From the NCBI RefSeq assembly GCF_001730685.1, contig NZ_MDJR01000002.1, positions 244,304-308,303 on the forward strand: a stretch of 64,000 nt of DNA, in the 5' to 3' direction. Shown here one piece after another: positions 8,187 through 17,057 of this stretch (positions are counted from its first letter, which is position 1; every line of letters starts with the position of its first letter). The notes beneath the pieces are model-generated. The model ran no database searches, was not told where the DNA came from, and saw nothing but the letters and a program-made list of their open reading frames with translations. The position numbers were made by a program, and so were the translations under genes. This DNA comes from Caloranaerobacter ferrireducens (lineage in GTDB: Bacteria > Bacillota > Clostridia > Tissierellales > Thermohalobacteraceae).

Positions 8187-9680
8187 TTGGCTAAAAAAAT
8201 TATGCTTCAGGGGACAGGTTCTTCTGTGGGTAAAAGCATTATTACAGCAGCGTTTTGCAGAATTTTTAAAGAAGACGGTTATTCAGTTGCACCTTTCAAA
8301 TCACAGAATATGTCATTAAATTCTTTTGTAACAAAAGATGGTTTAGAAATGGGTAGAGCTCAAGTTGTACAAGCAGAAGCAGCAAAGATTGAGCCTATTG
8401 TTGATATGAATCCTATTTTACTAAAACCAACTAGTCAAATAGGTAGTCAGGTTATAGTTAGAGGTAAAGTTTATAAAAATATGAAAGCAGAAGATTATTA
8501 CAAAGAAAAACATAAATTGGTGGAAATAATTAAAAAGTCTTTTAATAAGCTTGATAAGTTATTTGAAATAGTAGTTATAGAAGGTGCTGGTAGTCCAGCT
8601 GAAATCAATTTAAGAGAAAATGACATTGTAAATATGGGGTTAGCAGAAATGGTTGATTCTCCAGTTATTTTAGTTGGGGATATTGATAAAGGTGGAGTAT
8701 TTGCTTCAATTTATGGAACAATTATGCTTTTAGAAAAAAAAGAGAGAGATAGAATTAAGGGGTTTATTATAAATAAATTTAGAGGAGATATAAAAATACT
8801 TGAACCAGGTATCAAAATGTTAGAAGAAAAGATTGGCAAGCCATGTTTAGGGGTTATACCTTATATGGAGTTATATATAGATGACGAAGATAGTGAAACT
8901 TCAAGATTCAAGCAAAAAAATACAGGTGGTATTAATATTGGAGTGGTTAAAACTCCTTATATTTCTAATTTTAGCGATTTTACGCCGTTTGATTTTGAAA
9001 AAGATGTAAATGTTAGATATATAGTACAAAAGAAAGACTTTGATGATATTGATATGATTATATTGCCGGGCAGTAAAAATACTATAGCCGATATGAATTA
9101 CATATTTGAAAAAGGCTTTGATAGAGAAATTTATAAAAAACATAAAAAAGGCATACCAATTATGGGCATATGTGGTGGATATCAAATGCTTGGTTTAGAA
9201 ATTGTTGACTTTTATTCAGTAGAGTCAATATTAAAAAGAATTAATGGACTATCTTTATTAGAGATAAGGACTACTATGAAGAAAACTAAGTGCACAAAAC
9301 AGGTTTTTGGAAAAATAATTGCAGATAATTGTTTTTTAGAGCAAAATATTGATTACAAAATAGAAGGTTATGAAATTCATATGGGTGAGACAGAACTTAT
9401 TGGGGATTCAAAGCCATTTATCAAATTGGATGAAGGAAGATATGACGGGGCAATAAGTGCAGATGGAAAGGTATTTGGAACTTATTTACATGGGATATTT
9501 GAAAATGATAATTTTAGAGAAAAACTTGTTAATTGGCTGAAACAAAAGAAAGGTATAGAAGTATCTAATTGCAATATGAGTTATAAGGAGATTAAAGAGA
9601 AAGAATATGCTAAATTAGCTGAAATAGTTAGAAAACATGTTGATTTAGATGGTATAAAGAAAATTATGGGGTTGAAATAA
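8187..9680 (+). CDS. cobQ: Cobyric acid synthase (glutamine-hydrolysing)
   Basis: Amidates adenosylcobyrinic acid a,c-diamide at four side chains, using glutamine and ATP, to give cobyric acid. Seen: N-terminal dethiobiotin-synthetase-like P-loop GTGSSVGKS, and a C-terminal class I-like glutamine amidotransferase domain with the Cys in GICGGYQMLG, and YEIHMGET and GTYLHGIFEND motifs. 497 residues, normal length. Two adjacent TTG codons (8184 and 8187) could start it; 8187 has better spacing from AAGGAG (8173-8178). First gene under riboswitch 1; its stop overlaps the cbiB start (TAATG). No cbiA or ring-building genes are in this window. Confidence 0.95.
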   Translation: MAKKIMLQGTGSSVGKSIITAAFCRIFKEDGYSVAPFKSQNMSLNSFVTKDGLEMGRAQVVQAEAAKIEPIVDMNPILLKPTSQIGSQVIVRGKVYKNMKAEDYYKEKHKLVEIIKKSFNKLDKLFEIVVIEGAGSPAEINLRENDIVNMGLAEMVDSPVILVGDIDKGGVFASIYGTIMLLEKKERDRIKGFIINKFRGDIKILEPGIKMLEEKIGKPCLGVIPYMELYIDDEDSETSRFKQKNTGGINIGVVKTPYISNFSDFTPFDFEKDVNVRYIVQKKDFDDIDMIILPGSKNTIADMNYIFEKGFDREIYKKHKKGIPIMGICGGYQMLGLEIVDFYSVESILKRINGLSLLEIRTTMKKTKCTKQVFGKIIADNCFLEQNIDYKIEGYEIHMGETELIGDSKPFIKLDEGRYDGAISADGKVFGTYLHGIFENDNFREKLVNWLKQKKGIEVSNCNMSYKEIKEKEYAKLAEIVRKHVDLDGIKKIMGLK

Positions 9681-10636
9681 TGAAAATATATATTCTAATA
9701 ATAGCAGTTATTTTAGATTACATTATCGGCGATCCGCATAATTGGCCACATCCTATAAAGTATATAGGTAAATTAATAGCAAAATATGAAAAGTTTATTA
9801 GAAAAAGCAATATATTATCTAAAAGAAAAGGTGGATTTATTTTAACTTTTGCAACTTTAACAACAGTTCTGGTTATAATTCATTATTTAATAAAATTTGC
9901 ATATATTATACATTTTGAATTAGGTTTCATACTTTCAGTTTATTTAGTATATGCTTCCATAGCAGCTAGGTGTCTTGAGAAAGAAACAATGAAAGTCTAT
10001 TATGCATTAAAAGAAGAGAATATTAATAAAGCAAGGAAACTGCTTTCTTATTTAGTTGGAAGAGAAACAAGTCAACTTCAAGAGAAAGAGGTAATTAGAG
10101 CAACAGTTGAAACTATTGCTGAGAATACAATAGATGGAGTAATTGCACCATTAATGTTTATAGGATTTGGACTAGCACTAGGCATACCTGTAGAAATGGC
10201 TTATTTTTATAAAACTATTAACACACTAGATTCAATGGTAGGTTATATTCACGAACTATATAGAGAAATAGGTTACGCTTCTGCAAAATTAGATGATGTA
10301 GTGAATTACATACCTGCCAGAGTAGGCAGCTTACTTATGCTTATTTCTGGGCTTTTAATTGGGTACGATTTTAAAAATGGATATATGATTTTAAAACGTG
10401 ACAAAAGGAATCATAAAAGTCCTAATAGTGGGTATTCTGAAGCTGTGGTTGCAGGACTATTAAATATTCAGCTAGGTGGAACAAATATTTATTTTGGACA
10501 GAAAGTGTACAAACCTACTATAGGAGATAAAAATAGAGAGCTAAGTATTATCAATATAAAAGATGTAATAAAAATTATGTATGCAGCAGAGGTTCTATTA
10601 ATAGTAATTATTGTTACGATTTTAAAATTACTGTAA
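9680..10636 (+). CDS. cbiB: Adenosylcobinamide-phosphate synthase
   Basis: Attaches the aminopropanol (phosphate) arm to cobyric acid, giving cobinamide (phosphate). Membrane protein of 318 residues with the conserved N-terminal LDYIIGDPHNWPHPIKYIG motif and ETIAENTIDGVIAPL in the middle, both diagnostic for CbiB/CobD(Pseudomonas). Several hydrophobic helices, including 55-80 and the C-terminal 295-318. Translationally coupled to cobQ by a one-base overlap. It should act with the threonine-phosphate decarboxylase encoded next, which makes its aminopropanol phosphate substrate. Confidence 0.95.
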   Translation: MKIYILIIAVILDYIIGDPHNWPHPIKYIGKLIAKYEKFIRKSNILSKRKGGFILTFATLTTVLVIIHYLIKFAYIIHFELGFILSVYLVYASIAARCLEKETMKVYYALKEENINKARKLLSYLVGRETSQLQEKEVIRATVETIAENTIDGVIAPLMFIGFGLALGIPVEMAYFYKTINTLDSMVGYIHELYREIGYASAKLDDVVNYIPARVGSLLMLISGLLIGYDFKNGYMILKRDKRNHKSPNSGYSEAVVAGLLNIQLGGTNIYFGQKVYKPTIGDKNRELSIINIKDVIKIMYAAEVLLIVIIVTILKLL

Positions 10637-10666
10637 CTATAGTTTACTGAATGGAAGGAGTATTAT

Positions 10667-11710
10667 ATGAATAAGCACGGAGGATATTATGGAGAAAATC
10701 AGGAAAAAGTTTTAGATTTTAGTGTTAATATAAATCCCCTAGGTATAACTGAAAAAGTAAAAGAAAAGCTCATTGAAAGCATAAATACAATAAATAGATA
10801 TCCAGAAATAGATGGAGAAAGCGTAAAGAAAGTATTAGCCGATAGATTAAATGTTGAAACTTCTCAAGTGATAATCGGGAATGGAGTAATTGAATTAATA
10901 TACCTATTTGCAAGAGCTTTTTGTCCTAATAAAGTAGTTATTATACAGCCGACTTTTAATGAGTATTTAAGAGCATTTAATTTAACAGGAAGTATTATTT
11001 GCAATTATGAACTAACATATTCTAATGATTTTAATTTAGAAACAAATGCTTTGTTGGGGTATTTGAAAGAAACAAAGCCTGATTTATTAATACTTTGCAA
11101 TCCTAATAATCCAACTGGTCATTTTATTAGATATAAAGACTTATTACCTGTTATTAGTTATATTAAAGAAATTGGAGCATATTTATTGCTTGATGAGTCT
11201 TTTATAGATTTTACTGACGAAGAATCATGTGTAAATCATGTTAAAGAATTTCCTATATTTATTCTTAGGTCAATGACAAAATTTTATGCTATTCCAGGAT
11301 TAAGGCTTGGATACGGTATAGCTAATAGTAATATTATTAATAAATTGAATGAATACAAAGAGCCTTGGACAATAAATACTTTTGCTTTATCGATAGTTTC
11401 AACAATTTTAGATGATGAAGCATTTTATAAAGAGTCTAAAAAATGGCTGCAAGCTGAAAAAAGTTATTTATATAAAGAGCTAAAAAAAATGAAAAGTATT
11501 GATTTTTTTAATAGTCAAGCGAATTTTATTTTATGCAGAGTTAAAAAAGGCAATGCATATGAGATGAGAGAAAAATTAATGAAATATAATATCTATATTA
11601 GAGTTTGTGATGATTTTGTTGGGTTAGACAATACTTATTTTAGGGTTGCTATTAAAAGTCATAAAGATAATGTGAAGCTAATTAATGCTATAAAAGAGAT
11701 TTTACAATAA
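10667..11710 (+). CDS. cobD: L-threonine-O-3-phosphate decarboxylase
   Basis: A PLP-dependent fold-type I enzyme, 347 residues, that makes (R)-1-aminopropan-2-ol phosphate for CbiB. Seen: N-terminal HGGYYG and DFSVNINPLG typical of CobD/HisC-like proteins, NPNNPTGHF around the cofactor site, the Schiff-base lysine in SMTKFYAIPG and RLGYGIA after it. HisC-like histidinol-phosphate aminotransferase would be the alternative, but the DFSVNINPLG start and position inside a cobalamin operon favour CobD. Ribosome site GAAGGAG (10654-10660). No terminator separates it from the second riboswitch. Confidence 0.92.
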   Translation: MNKHGGYYGENQEKVLDFSVNINPLGITEKVKEKLIESINTINRYPEIDGESVKKVLADRLNVETSQVIIGNGVIELIYLFARAFCPNKVVIIQPTFNEYLRAFNLTGSIICNYELTYSNDFNLETNALLGYLKETKPDLLILCNPNNPTGHFIRYKDLLPVISYIKEIGAYLLLDESFIDFTDEESCVNHVKEFPIFILRSMTKFYAIPGLRLGYGIANSNIINKLNEYKEPWTINTFALSIVSTILDDEAFYKESKKWLQAEKSYLYKELKKMKSIDFFNSQANFILCRVKKGNAYEMREKLMKYNIYIRVCDDFVGLDNTYFRVAIKSHKDNVKLINAIKEILQ

Positions 11711-11715
11711 AATAC

Positions 11716-11860
11716 AATATATAAGCAGAAGGAAATTGGTGAGAATCCCATACGGTCCCGCCACTGTGATGAGGAGCCTATTAACATTTGCCACTGAGTT
11801 AATTCTTGGGAAGGCGTTAATAGGTGATGAATCTAAGTCAGGATACTTCGCTTATATATT
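11716..11860 (+). promoter_or_regulatory. Cobalamin riboswitch 2 (aptamer)
   Basis: Conserved B12 aptamer pieces are visible: GAAGGAAATTGGTGAGAATCCC, GGTCCCGCCACTGTGA, GCCACTGAG and TGGGAAGGC, then GATGAATCTAAGTCAGGATAC as the B12-box end. It is a compact version compared with the first riboswitch. It lies directly after cobD and before the btuF-like gene, so it controls the transport and nucleotide-loop genes separately. Confidence 0.92.
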
Positions 11861-11887
11861 TAAGTTTAAAGTCTACGGGGATATAGG

Positions 11888-11958
11888 CTTTAACTTAAGA
11901 TTACTTATTTTAATATTGCTTAAGTTAAACCTTATCCTTTTGGATAAGGTTTTTTTAA
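11888..11958 (+). terminator. Riboswitch 2 expression platform: antiterminator stem and terminator
   Basis: TTTAACTTAAG (about 11889-11899) can pair with CTTAAGTTAAA (11919-11929). Immediately after, AACCTTATCC-TTTT-GGATAAGGTT followed by a T-run (11929-11958) forms a strong terminator. The arrangement suggests transcriptional control of btuF and the genes after it. Confidence 0.85.
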
Positions 11959-11983
11959 TTTTTAAATTATAAGGAGGGGTATC

Positions 11984-13231
11984 ATGAAAAAAATTTCAAG
12001 AATTACAGTTTTATCACTTGTTTTAGTTTTAATATTATCAAGCTTGGCATTAGCTAAAGACGTAAAGATAAGTGTTGATGGTTTGGACAAAAACCTTAAT
12101 ATTGAAATTATTAATGCTAGATCTTATGTTGCATCAGAAAGCTTAAAAGACTTTGGATTAACTACAACTGAAAAAGGAAATGTAATAGTTGTTAGGAATG
12201 ATGATGTAGTATTTGAGTTTATTATAGGAAGTAATCAAGTTAAGGTTAATGATTTATGTTTAACACTAGATGCTAGACCATATAAAAATGATAAGGATGT
12301 ATACTTACCATTAAGATTTATACTTGAGACTTTAAATTATAAGATAGGTTGGGATAATGAGGCTAAAAAAGTTAAAGCTGAAAAACTTAAGGAGTTAACA
12401 TTTCCTATTACAATCGTAGATGGTGACAATACATATGTTGTTGAAAAAGAGGCTAAAACTATAGTATCTATGGCTCCAGGAGTAACAGAAAAACTATTTG
12501 CTTTAGGTGTTGGAGACAGGATAAAGGGCAGAACTCAATATTGTAATTATCCTGAAGAAGTTAAAAATATTCCAAGTATTGGTACTCTGTATGAACCAAA
12601 TTTAGAGTTAATATTAGATATAAATCCTGATTTGGTTATTGGCGAAACTCATTTTAAAGATGAGGTTATAGCTAAACTTAATGAAGCTGGTATAAAAGTT
12701 GTAGCTAAATCAACAGCTAAGGATATGGAAGGTGTATATGACTATATGCTTAAATTAGGAGCTATAGTTAATAAAAACTATGAAGCGAGAGCACTAGTAT
12801 CAAGTTTAAGGGCAAAGGTTGATAGGGTTAAATATGAGTTGAAAGATTTAAAGGAAAGCGATAAGCCGAAAGTATATTATATAGTAGGAACAGGACAATG
12901 GGGAGAGTATACAGCAGGTAAAGATACTTTTATATCAGAGCTTATTTCACTAGCAGGTGGTAAGAATGTTGCTGATGATGTGGTAGGTTGGAAGTATAGT
13001 CTTGAAAAACTTATAGACCATGATCCAGATATTATCATAGGTGGACAGTTTAATGTCGATACAATGGTTAATGGTGAAAACTATCAAGTGTTGTCAGCAA
13101 TTAAAAATAAAAAATATAAGGTAGTAAATGAAGACATATTTGTTAGAGCAGCTCCAAGAGCTATTAATGAAGGACTTAAAATACTGATAGAAACTTTCCA
13201 TAAAGAAAAAATTAAAGACTTAGACTTTTAG
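11984..13231 (+). CDS. Corrinoid-binding protein BtuF fused to an N-terminal copper-amine-oxidase-like (stalk) domain
   Basis: Extracytoplasmic substrate-binding component of a B12 ABC importer. A signal peptide (about 1-24, ending LALA-KD) is followed by a copper amine oxidase N-terminal-like domain (about 28-135: NARSYVASESLKDFG, PLRFILETLNYKIGWDNEAKKV), then a class III periplasmic-binding (BtuF/FecB) domain (about 138-410: VSMAPGVTEKLFALGVGDRIKG, IPSIGTLYEPNLELILDINPDLVIG). There is no lipobox cysteine, unusual for a Gram-positive binding protein, so the stalk domain may provide wall or membrane retention (inference). Ribosome site AAGGAGGGG and ATG at 11984. Followed by btuC after 13 bases. 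Confidence 0.85.
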   Translation: MKKISRITVLSLVLVLILSSLALAKDVKISVDGLDKNLNIEIINARSYVASESLKDFGLTTTEKGNVIVVRNDDVVFEFIIGSNQVKVNDLCLTLDARPYKNDKDVYLPLRFILETLNYKIGWDNEAKKVKAEKLKELTFPITIVDGDNTYVVEKEAKTIVSMAPGVTEKLFALGVGDRIKGRTQYCNYPEEVKNIPSIGTLYEPNLELILDINPDLVIGETHFKDEVIAKLNEAGIKVVAKSTAKDMEGVYDYMLKLGAIVNKNYEARALVSSLRAKVDRVKYELKDLKESDKPKVYYIVGTGQWGEYTAGKDTFISELISLAGGKNVADDVVGWKYSLEKLIDHDPDIIIGGQFNVDTMVNGENYQVLSAIKNKKYKVVNEDIFVRAAPRAINEGLKILIETFHKEKIKDLDF

Positions 13232-13244
13232 TTTGGTGATTTAG

Positions 13245-14300
13245 ATGACGTACTTAAAGCAAAAGAAATATTATAAAATTTATATATTTACATTATTGTT
13301 AATATTTATATTTATTTCTATAATAGCAACGACTTTGGGAACAGTAAAAATACCTGCAAAAGATGTTGTCAAAATCATTTTAAGTAAAATAAGTTTTTTA
13401 AGCAAAAAGATTGATATTAGTAATGTAAAGAAATCGAATATTTTTATAGTTATTAATATTAGATTACCTAGAATAATACTGGCTAGTTTAGTTGGTGCAG
13501 TACTTTCAATTGTAGGTACATGTTATCAGGCTATTTTTAGAAATCCAATGGCTGACCCTTATGTTATGGGTGCTTCTTCGGGGGCAGCCTTTGGTGCTAC
13601 TTTTGGTATAATTTTTGGACTAAATAATACAATTTTAGGATTTGGACTAACATCTTTATTTGCTTTTGCTGGAGCGTTGTTAACTACATTGATAGTTTAT
13701 AATCTGGCGAAAGTAGGTAATAAAATATCTACAACTTCTATTTTATTAGCAGGAATTGTTGTAAGCTCTTTATTATCATCGGTAATTTCGATAATGATGG
13801 TATTTAATCATAGAGAACTTGCGAAAATAGTGACTTGGACAATGGGGAGCTTTAATGGAGCGAATTGGAAGCAAATAATTATTGTTATTATCCCTATATT
13901 TTTTGGAGTAGTAGTTTTATCTTCAATGACTAAAGAAATGAATGCAGTAGTGATAGGAGAAGAAAGTGCAAAAAATTTAGGGGTGAATGTCGAATTAATA
14001 AAGAAGGTAATATTATTATTGTCATCTTTTTTAGCAGCTTGTGCAGTTTCGGTAAGTGGAATTATCGGTTTTGTTGGATTGATTGTACCTCATTTATTTA
14101 GACTGATATTTGGTTCAGACCACAGAATACTTATACCGATTTCAGTTGTGGGAGGAGCAATTTTTTTATTGATTTGCGATACTTTGGCTAGAACTGTTTT
14201 AAATGGAATTGAGATACCAGTCGGAATCATTACATCTATATTTGGCGGACCTTTCTTTCTTTATCTTCTTAGAAAATCTAAGCGTAATAAATTTATATAA
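13245..14300 (+). CDS. btuC: Corrinoid ABC transporter permease (FecCD family)
   Basis: Integral membrane permease of 351 residues with about ten hydrophobic segments; FecCD-family hallmarks include RLPRIILASLVGAVLS, RNPMADPYVMGASSGAAFGA near the first loop, and GFVGLIVPHLFRLIFGSDHR in the coupling region. Forms the channel of the BtuF-BtuC-BtuD importer. The family also contains siderophore permeases; the choice of corrinoid rests on the upstream cobalamin riboswitch and the cob genes downstream. 13-base gaps to both neighbours indicate one operon. Confidence 0.92.
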   Translation: MTYLKQKKYYKIYIFTLLLIFIFISIIATTLGTVKIPAKDVVKIILSKISFLSKKIDISNVKKSNIFIVINIRLPRIILASLVGAVLSIVGTCYQAIFRNPMADPYVMGASSGAAFGATFGIIFGLNNTILGFGLTSLFAFAGALLTTLIVYNLAKVGNKISTTSILLAGIVVSSLLSSVISIMMVFNHRELAKIVTWTMGSFNGANWKQIIIVIIPIFFGVVVLSSMTKEMNAVVIGEESAKNLGVNVELIKKVILLLSSFLAACAVSVSGIIGFVGLIVPHLFRLIFGSDHRILIPISVVGGAIFLLICDTLARTVLNGIEIPVGIITSIFGGPFFLYLLRKSKRNKFI

Positions 14301-14312
14301 GGGAGTATCTTT

Positions 14313-15095
14313 ATGTCTAATGCTGTAGAACTTAAAAAAATATATTTTAGCTATGGTTTTGAGAATGTATTAGAGGATATTAGTTTAGCTGTCAAACAAG
14401 GAGCATTCATTAGTATATTAGGTCCTAATGGTTCAGGTAAGACGACTTTACTGAAAAATATGTGTAAATTATTGAAGCCGTTAGATGGGAAAATACTAGT
14501 TGATGATAAAGAGTTAAATAAAATAGCTTTTAAAGAATTAGCAAAAACAATGGCTGTTGTACATCAGGACATTAATGTGAATTTTGAATTTACAGTTCAT
14601 GACATTGTTATGATGGGCAGGTATCCATATCAAAAAAGGTTTAAACCTGAATCTGAAAAAGATATAAATGTTGTAAAAAGAGCTATGGAAAATACTGAAA
14701 CATGGGTTTTAAGAGAAAAAAGTATTCATGAAATAAGTGGTGGAGAAAGACAAAGAGTTATGATTGCTAGAGCATTGGCACAAGAACCAAAAATACTTTT
14801 ATTAGATGAACCAATTTCACAGCTAGATATAAAACATCAGATAAATGTATTAAATTTATGTAAAAGGCTTAACAGTGAAGAAAAAATAACTATAATTACA
14901 ACATTACACGATATAAATTTAGCTGCCAGGTATAGCGACTATATCTTACTTATGAATAAAGGAAAAATAAAGGCATTTGGTTTGCCAGAGAATGTATTGA
15001 CAAAAGAGAATATTCAAGACGTTTATGGTATCGAAGTGAAACTAATAAAACTTCATGAATATAAAGTACCGTATATAGTTCCATTAAGTTTTTAG
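14313..15095 (+). CDS. btuD: Corrinoid ABC transporter ATPase
   Basis: Nucleotide-binding subunit of the importer, 260 residues. Walker A GPNGSGKTTLLK, Q-loop region VHQDINVNFEF, signature ISGGERQRVMIARAL, Walker B ILLLDEP and the switch His in TTLHDINLAARY are all present, as in FepC/BtuD ATPases. Starts 13 bases after btuC with AAGGGAG upstream. Substrate assignment as for btuC. Confidence 0.92.
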   Translation: MSNAVELKKIYFSYGFENVLEDISLAVKQGAFISILGPNGSGKTTLLKNMCKLLKPLDGKILVDDKELNKIAFKELAKTMAVVHQDINVNFEFTVHDIVMMGRYPYQKRFKPESEKDINVVKRAMENTETWVLREKSIHEISGGERQRVMIARALAQEPKILLLDEPISQLDIKHQINVLNLCKRLNSEEKITIITTLHDINLAARYSDYILLMNKGKIKAFGLPENVLTKENIQDVYGIEVKLIKLHEYKVPYIVPLSF

Positions 15096-15127
15096 TCATT
15101 AGAGTCTTAACAAAAGAAGGTGGAATA

Positions 15128-15688
15128 TTGAAAAATCTTATATTAATAACTGGTGGTGCAAGAAGTGGTAAGAGTACATTAGCAGAAAAATTAGCTAAAG
15201 AATTAGGGAAAAATGTAGTTTATATAGCTACAGCAATACCTTTTGATGAAGGTATGATTGATAGAATAGAAAAGCACAAAAATTCTAGACCTAAAGAATG
15301 GGTAACTATTGAAAGATATAGAGATTTTAATGAGCTTATAAATAATAAAGATTTTATTAAAGCAGATACTATATTACTTGATTGTATAACACTTATGATA
15401 ACAAATTTGTTATTAGAAAGTGGACTAGATTTTGACAGATGCTCAATGTTTGATGTTGAAAAAGTTGAAAAAAATATTATTGATGAAATTGAAAAACTGT
15501 TATTTATAGTTGAAAAATCTAATAAAAGATTAATTATAGTTACAAATGAAGTTGGTATGGGAGTTGTACCAACTTTTAGACTAGGAAACATATTTAGAGA
15601 CATAGCTGGTAGAGTAAATCAGTATTTAGCAAGACGCGCACAAGACGTTTATTTAACAGTTTCAGGAATACCTATTAAGATTAAGTGA
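15128..15688 (+). CDS. cobU: Adenosylcobinamide kinase / adenosylcobinamide-phosphate guanylyltransferase
   Basis: Bifunctional enzyme that phosphorylates adenosylcobinamide and attaches GMP to give AdoCbi-GDP. The N-terminal P-loop GGARSGKSTLAEKLA and the conserved VTNEVGMGVVPTFRLGNIFRD region near the C-terminus are diagnostic. 186 residues. TTG start at 15128 with GAAGGTGG upstream. Its product is the substrate of CobS, encoded 8 bases downstream. Confidence 0.95.
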   Translation: MKNLILITGGARSGKSTLAEKLAKELGKNVVYIATAIPFDEGMIDRIEKHKNSRPKEWVTIERYRDFNELINNKDFIKADTILLDCITLMITNLLLESGLDFDRCSMFDVEKVEKNIIDEIEKLLFIVEKSNKRLIIVTNEVGMGVVPTFRLGNIFRDIAGRVNQYLARRAQDVYLTVSGIPIKIK

Positions 15689-15695
15689 GGTCGTT

Positions 15696-16430
15696 ATGAA
15701 GAGTTTTTTATTAATGATAACATTTTTAACTAGATTGCCGATTAAAGTTAAGCTTAAATTTACCGAAAGAGATTTTATTAAAGGTATTAAATATTTACCA
15801 ATAGTTGGTTTGGTAATTGGTATATTGCTATGGGCTGTAAGTCAAATTAACCATTTAATAGATAGAGCTGTAACAGTCTTATTTGTTTGGATGTTTTATA
15901 TTTGGATTACTGGAGGATTGCATATTGACGGTTTAGCCGATTCTTTTGATGGTATTTTTAGCAATCGCAATAAAGAAAAAATACTAGACATAATGAAAGA
16001 TAGCAGAATAGGTACTTTTGGTGTTATAGGCATTATTTTTGTTATATTACTTAATATCGTATTAAGTTATTTCATAGATTTCAAAGTACTATTAATTATA
16101 CCTGTTTTAGGTAGAAGCTGTGGAATACTTTCATGTGCTATTAATACTTATGCTAGAAAAGATAAGGGGATGGGGAAGACTTTTGTTGAATATTCGAATT
16201 TCAAAAATGCTATATTCGTTATACTTATTACAATTATAATAACGATTATGTTTTTTGATTATATGCTAGCTTTCAGTGAAATACTCATATTTTTGTATGC
16301 TTTATTACTTGGCATATATTTTAAAAAGAAAATAGGCGGAATGACAGGAGATACTATAGGAGCAGTTATTGAATTATCTCAGACTTTTTCACTATTATTA
16401 TTTTATTTGTTAAGGGGATTGATATTTTGA
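15696..16430 (+). CDS. cobS: Adenosylcobinamide-GDP ribazoletransferase (cobalamin synthase)
   Basis: Membrane enzyme joining AdoCbi-GDP with alpha-ribazole (phosphate). 244 residues with several hydrophobic helices. Seen: N-terminal FLTRLPI, the acidic motif GGLHIDGLADSFDGIF, followed by KDSRIGTFG and GMTGDTIGAVIELSQ, all characteristic of CobS. Overlaps the cobC start by four bases (TTGA). Acts after CobU in the same operon. Confidence 0.95.
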   Translation: MKSFLLMITFLTRLPIKVKLKFTERDFIKGIKYLPIVGLVIGILLWAVSQINHLIDRAVTVLFVWMFYIWITGGLHIDGLADSFDGIFSNRNKEKILDIMKDSRIGTFGVIGIIFVILLNIVLSYFIDFKVLLIIPVLGRSCGILSCAINTYARKDKGMGKTFVEYSNFKNAIFVILITIIITIMFFDYMLAFSEILIFLYALLLGIYFKKKIGGMTGDTIGAVIELSQTFSLLLFYLLRGLIF

Positions 16431-17005
16431 AATTAATCTTAGTGAGGCATGGAGAAACACAGGCGAATGTAGAAAGGATATATAGTGGTTGGACTGATTT
16501 TCCGTTAACAGATAGAGGAAAGGAACAAATTAACAATCTATTAGAGATTTTAAGTAAAGAAAATATTGATGTTTTATATTCAAGTCCATTATCTAGAGCT
16601 TTAGTCACAGCTGAGATTATATCAGAATATATAGGTAAAAAAATTTATGTTAGTGAAAAATTAAAGGAAATGAATTTTGGTATTTTTGAAGGGAAATCTT
16701 ATAGAGAAATATCAGAAACTCATCATCTAGAATGGGAGAAATGGACAAATGATAATATCAAATACAGGATACCTAATGGCGAGAGTTTAATAGATATGTA
16801 TAATAGAGTTACTCAGTTTATAGATGAATTAAAAGATAGAACTGGAACTTTTCTTTTGATCACTCATGCAGGAGTAATCAGAATTGTGATTACTTATTTG
16901 TTAAATCTAAATATGGATAAAATGTGGCATTTTAAAATATTGCCTGGATGTTTAGTTGAGATATTGTATGAAAATGATTTTGGTGTACTAACAAGGTTGA
17001 TTTAG
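16427..17005 (+). CDS. cobC: Alpha-ribazole phosphatase-type histidine phosphatase
   Basis: Histidine phosphatase superfamily, 192 residues: catalytic LVRHGETQANVE at the N-terminus, second histidine in LLITHAGVIRIV, and acid/base region EMNFGIFEGKSYREI. In this operon the likely role is removal of the 5' phosphate from alpha-ribazole-P or adenosylcobalamin-P. A general phosphoglycerate-mutase-like phosphatase is the alternative, but the TTGA overlap with cobS supports CobC. Followed 52 bases later by the CblT-like transporter gene. Confidence 0.88.
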   Translation: MKLILVRHGETQANVERIYSGWTDFPLTDRGKEQINNLLEILSKENIDVLYSSPLSRALVTAEIISEYIGKKIYVSEKLKEMNFGIFEGKSYREISETHHLEWEKWTNDNIKYRIPNGESLIDMYNRVTQFIDELKDRTGTFLLITHAGVIRIVITYLLNLNMDKMWHFKILPGCLVEILYENDFGVLTRLI

Positions 17006-17057
17006 TAAACAAACACAAAAATTAAAAATACTAGATTTCAATTAGGGAGGTAAGGAA

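Noticed and set aside
11736..11972. 78-codon plus-strand open frame
   Set aside because: It lies across riboswitch 2 and its terminator and has no ribosome site.
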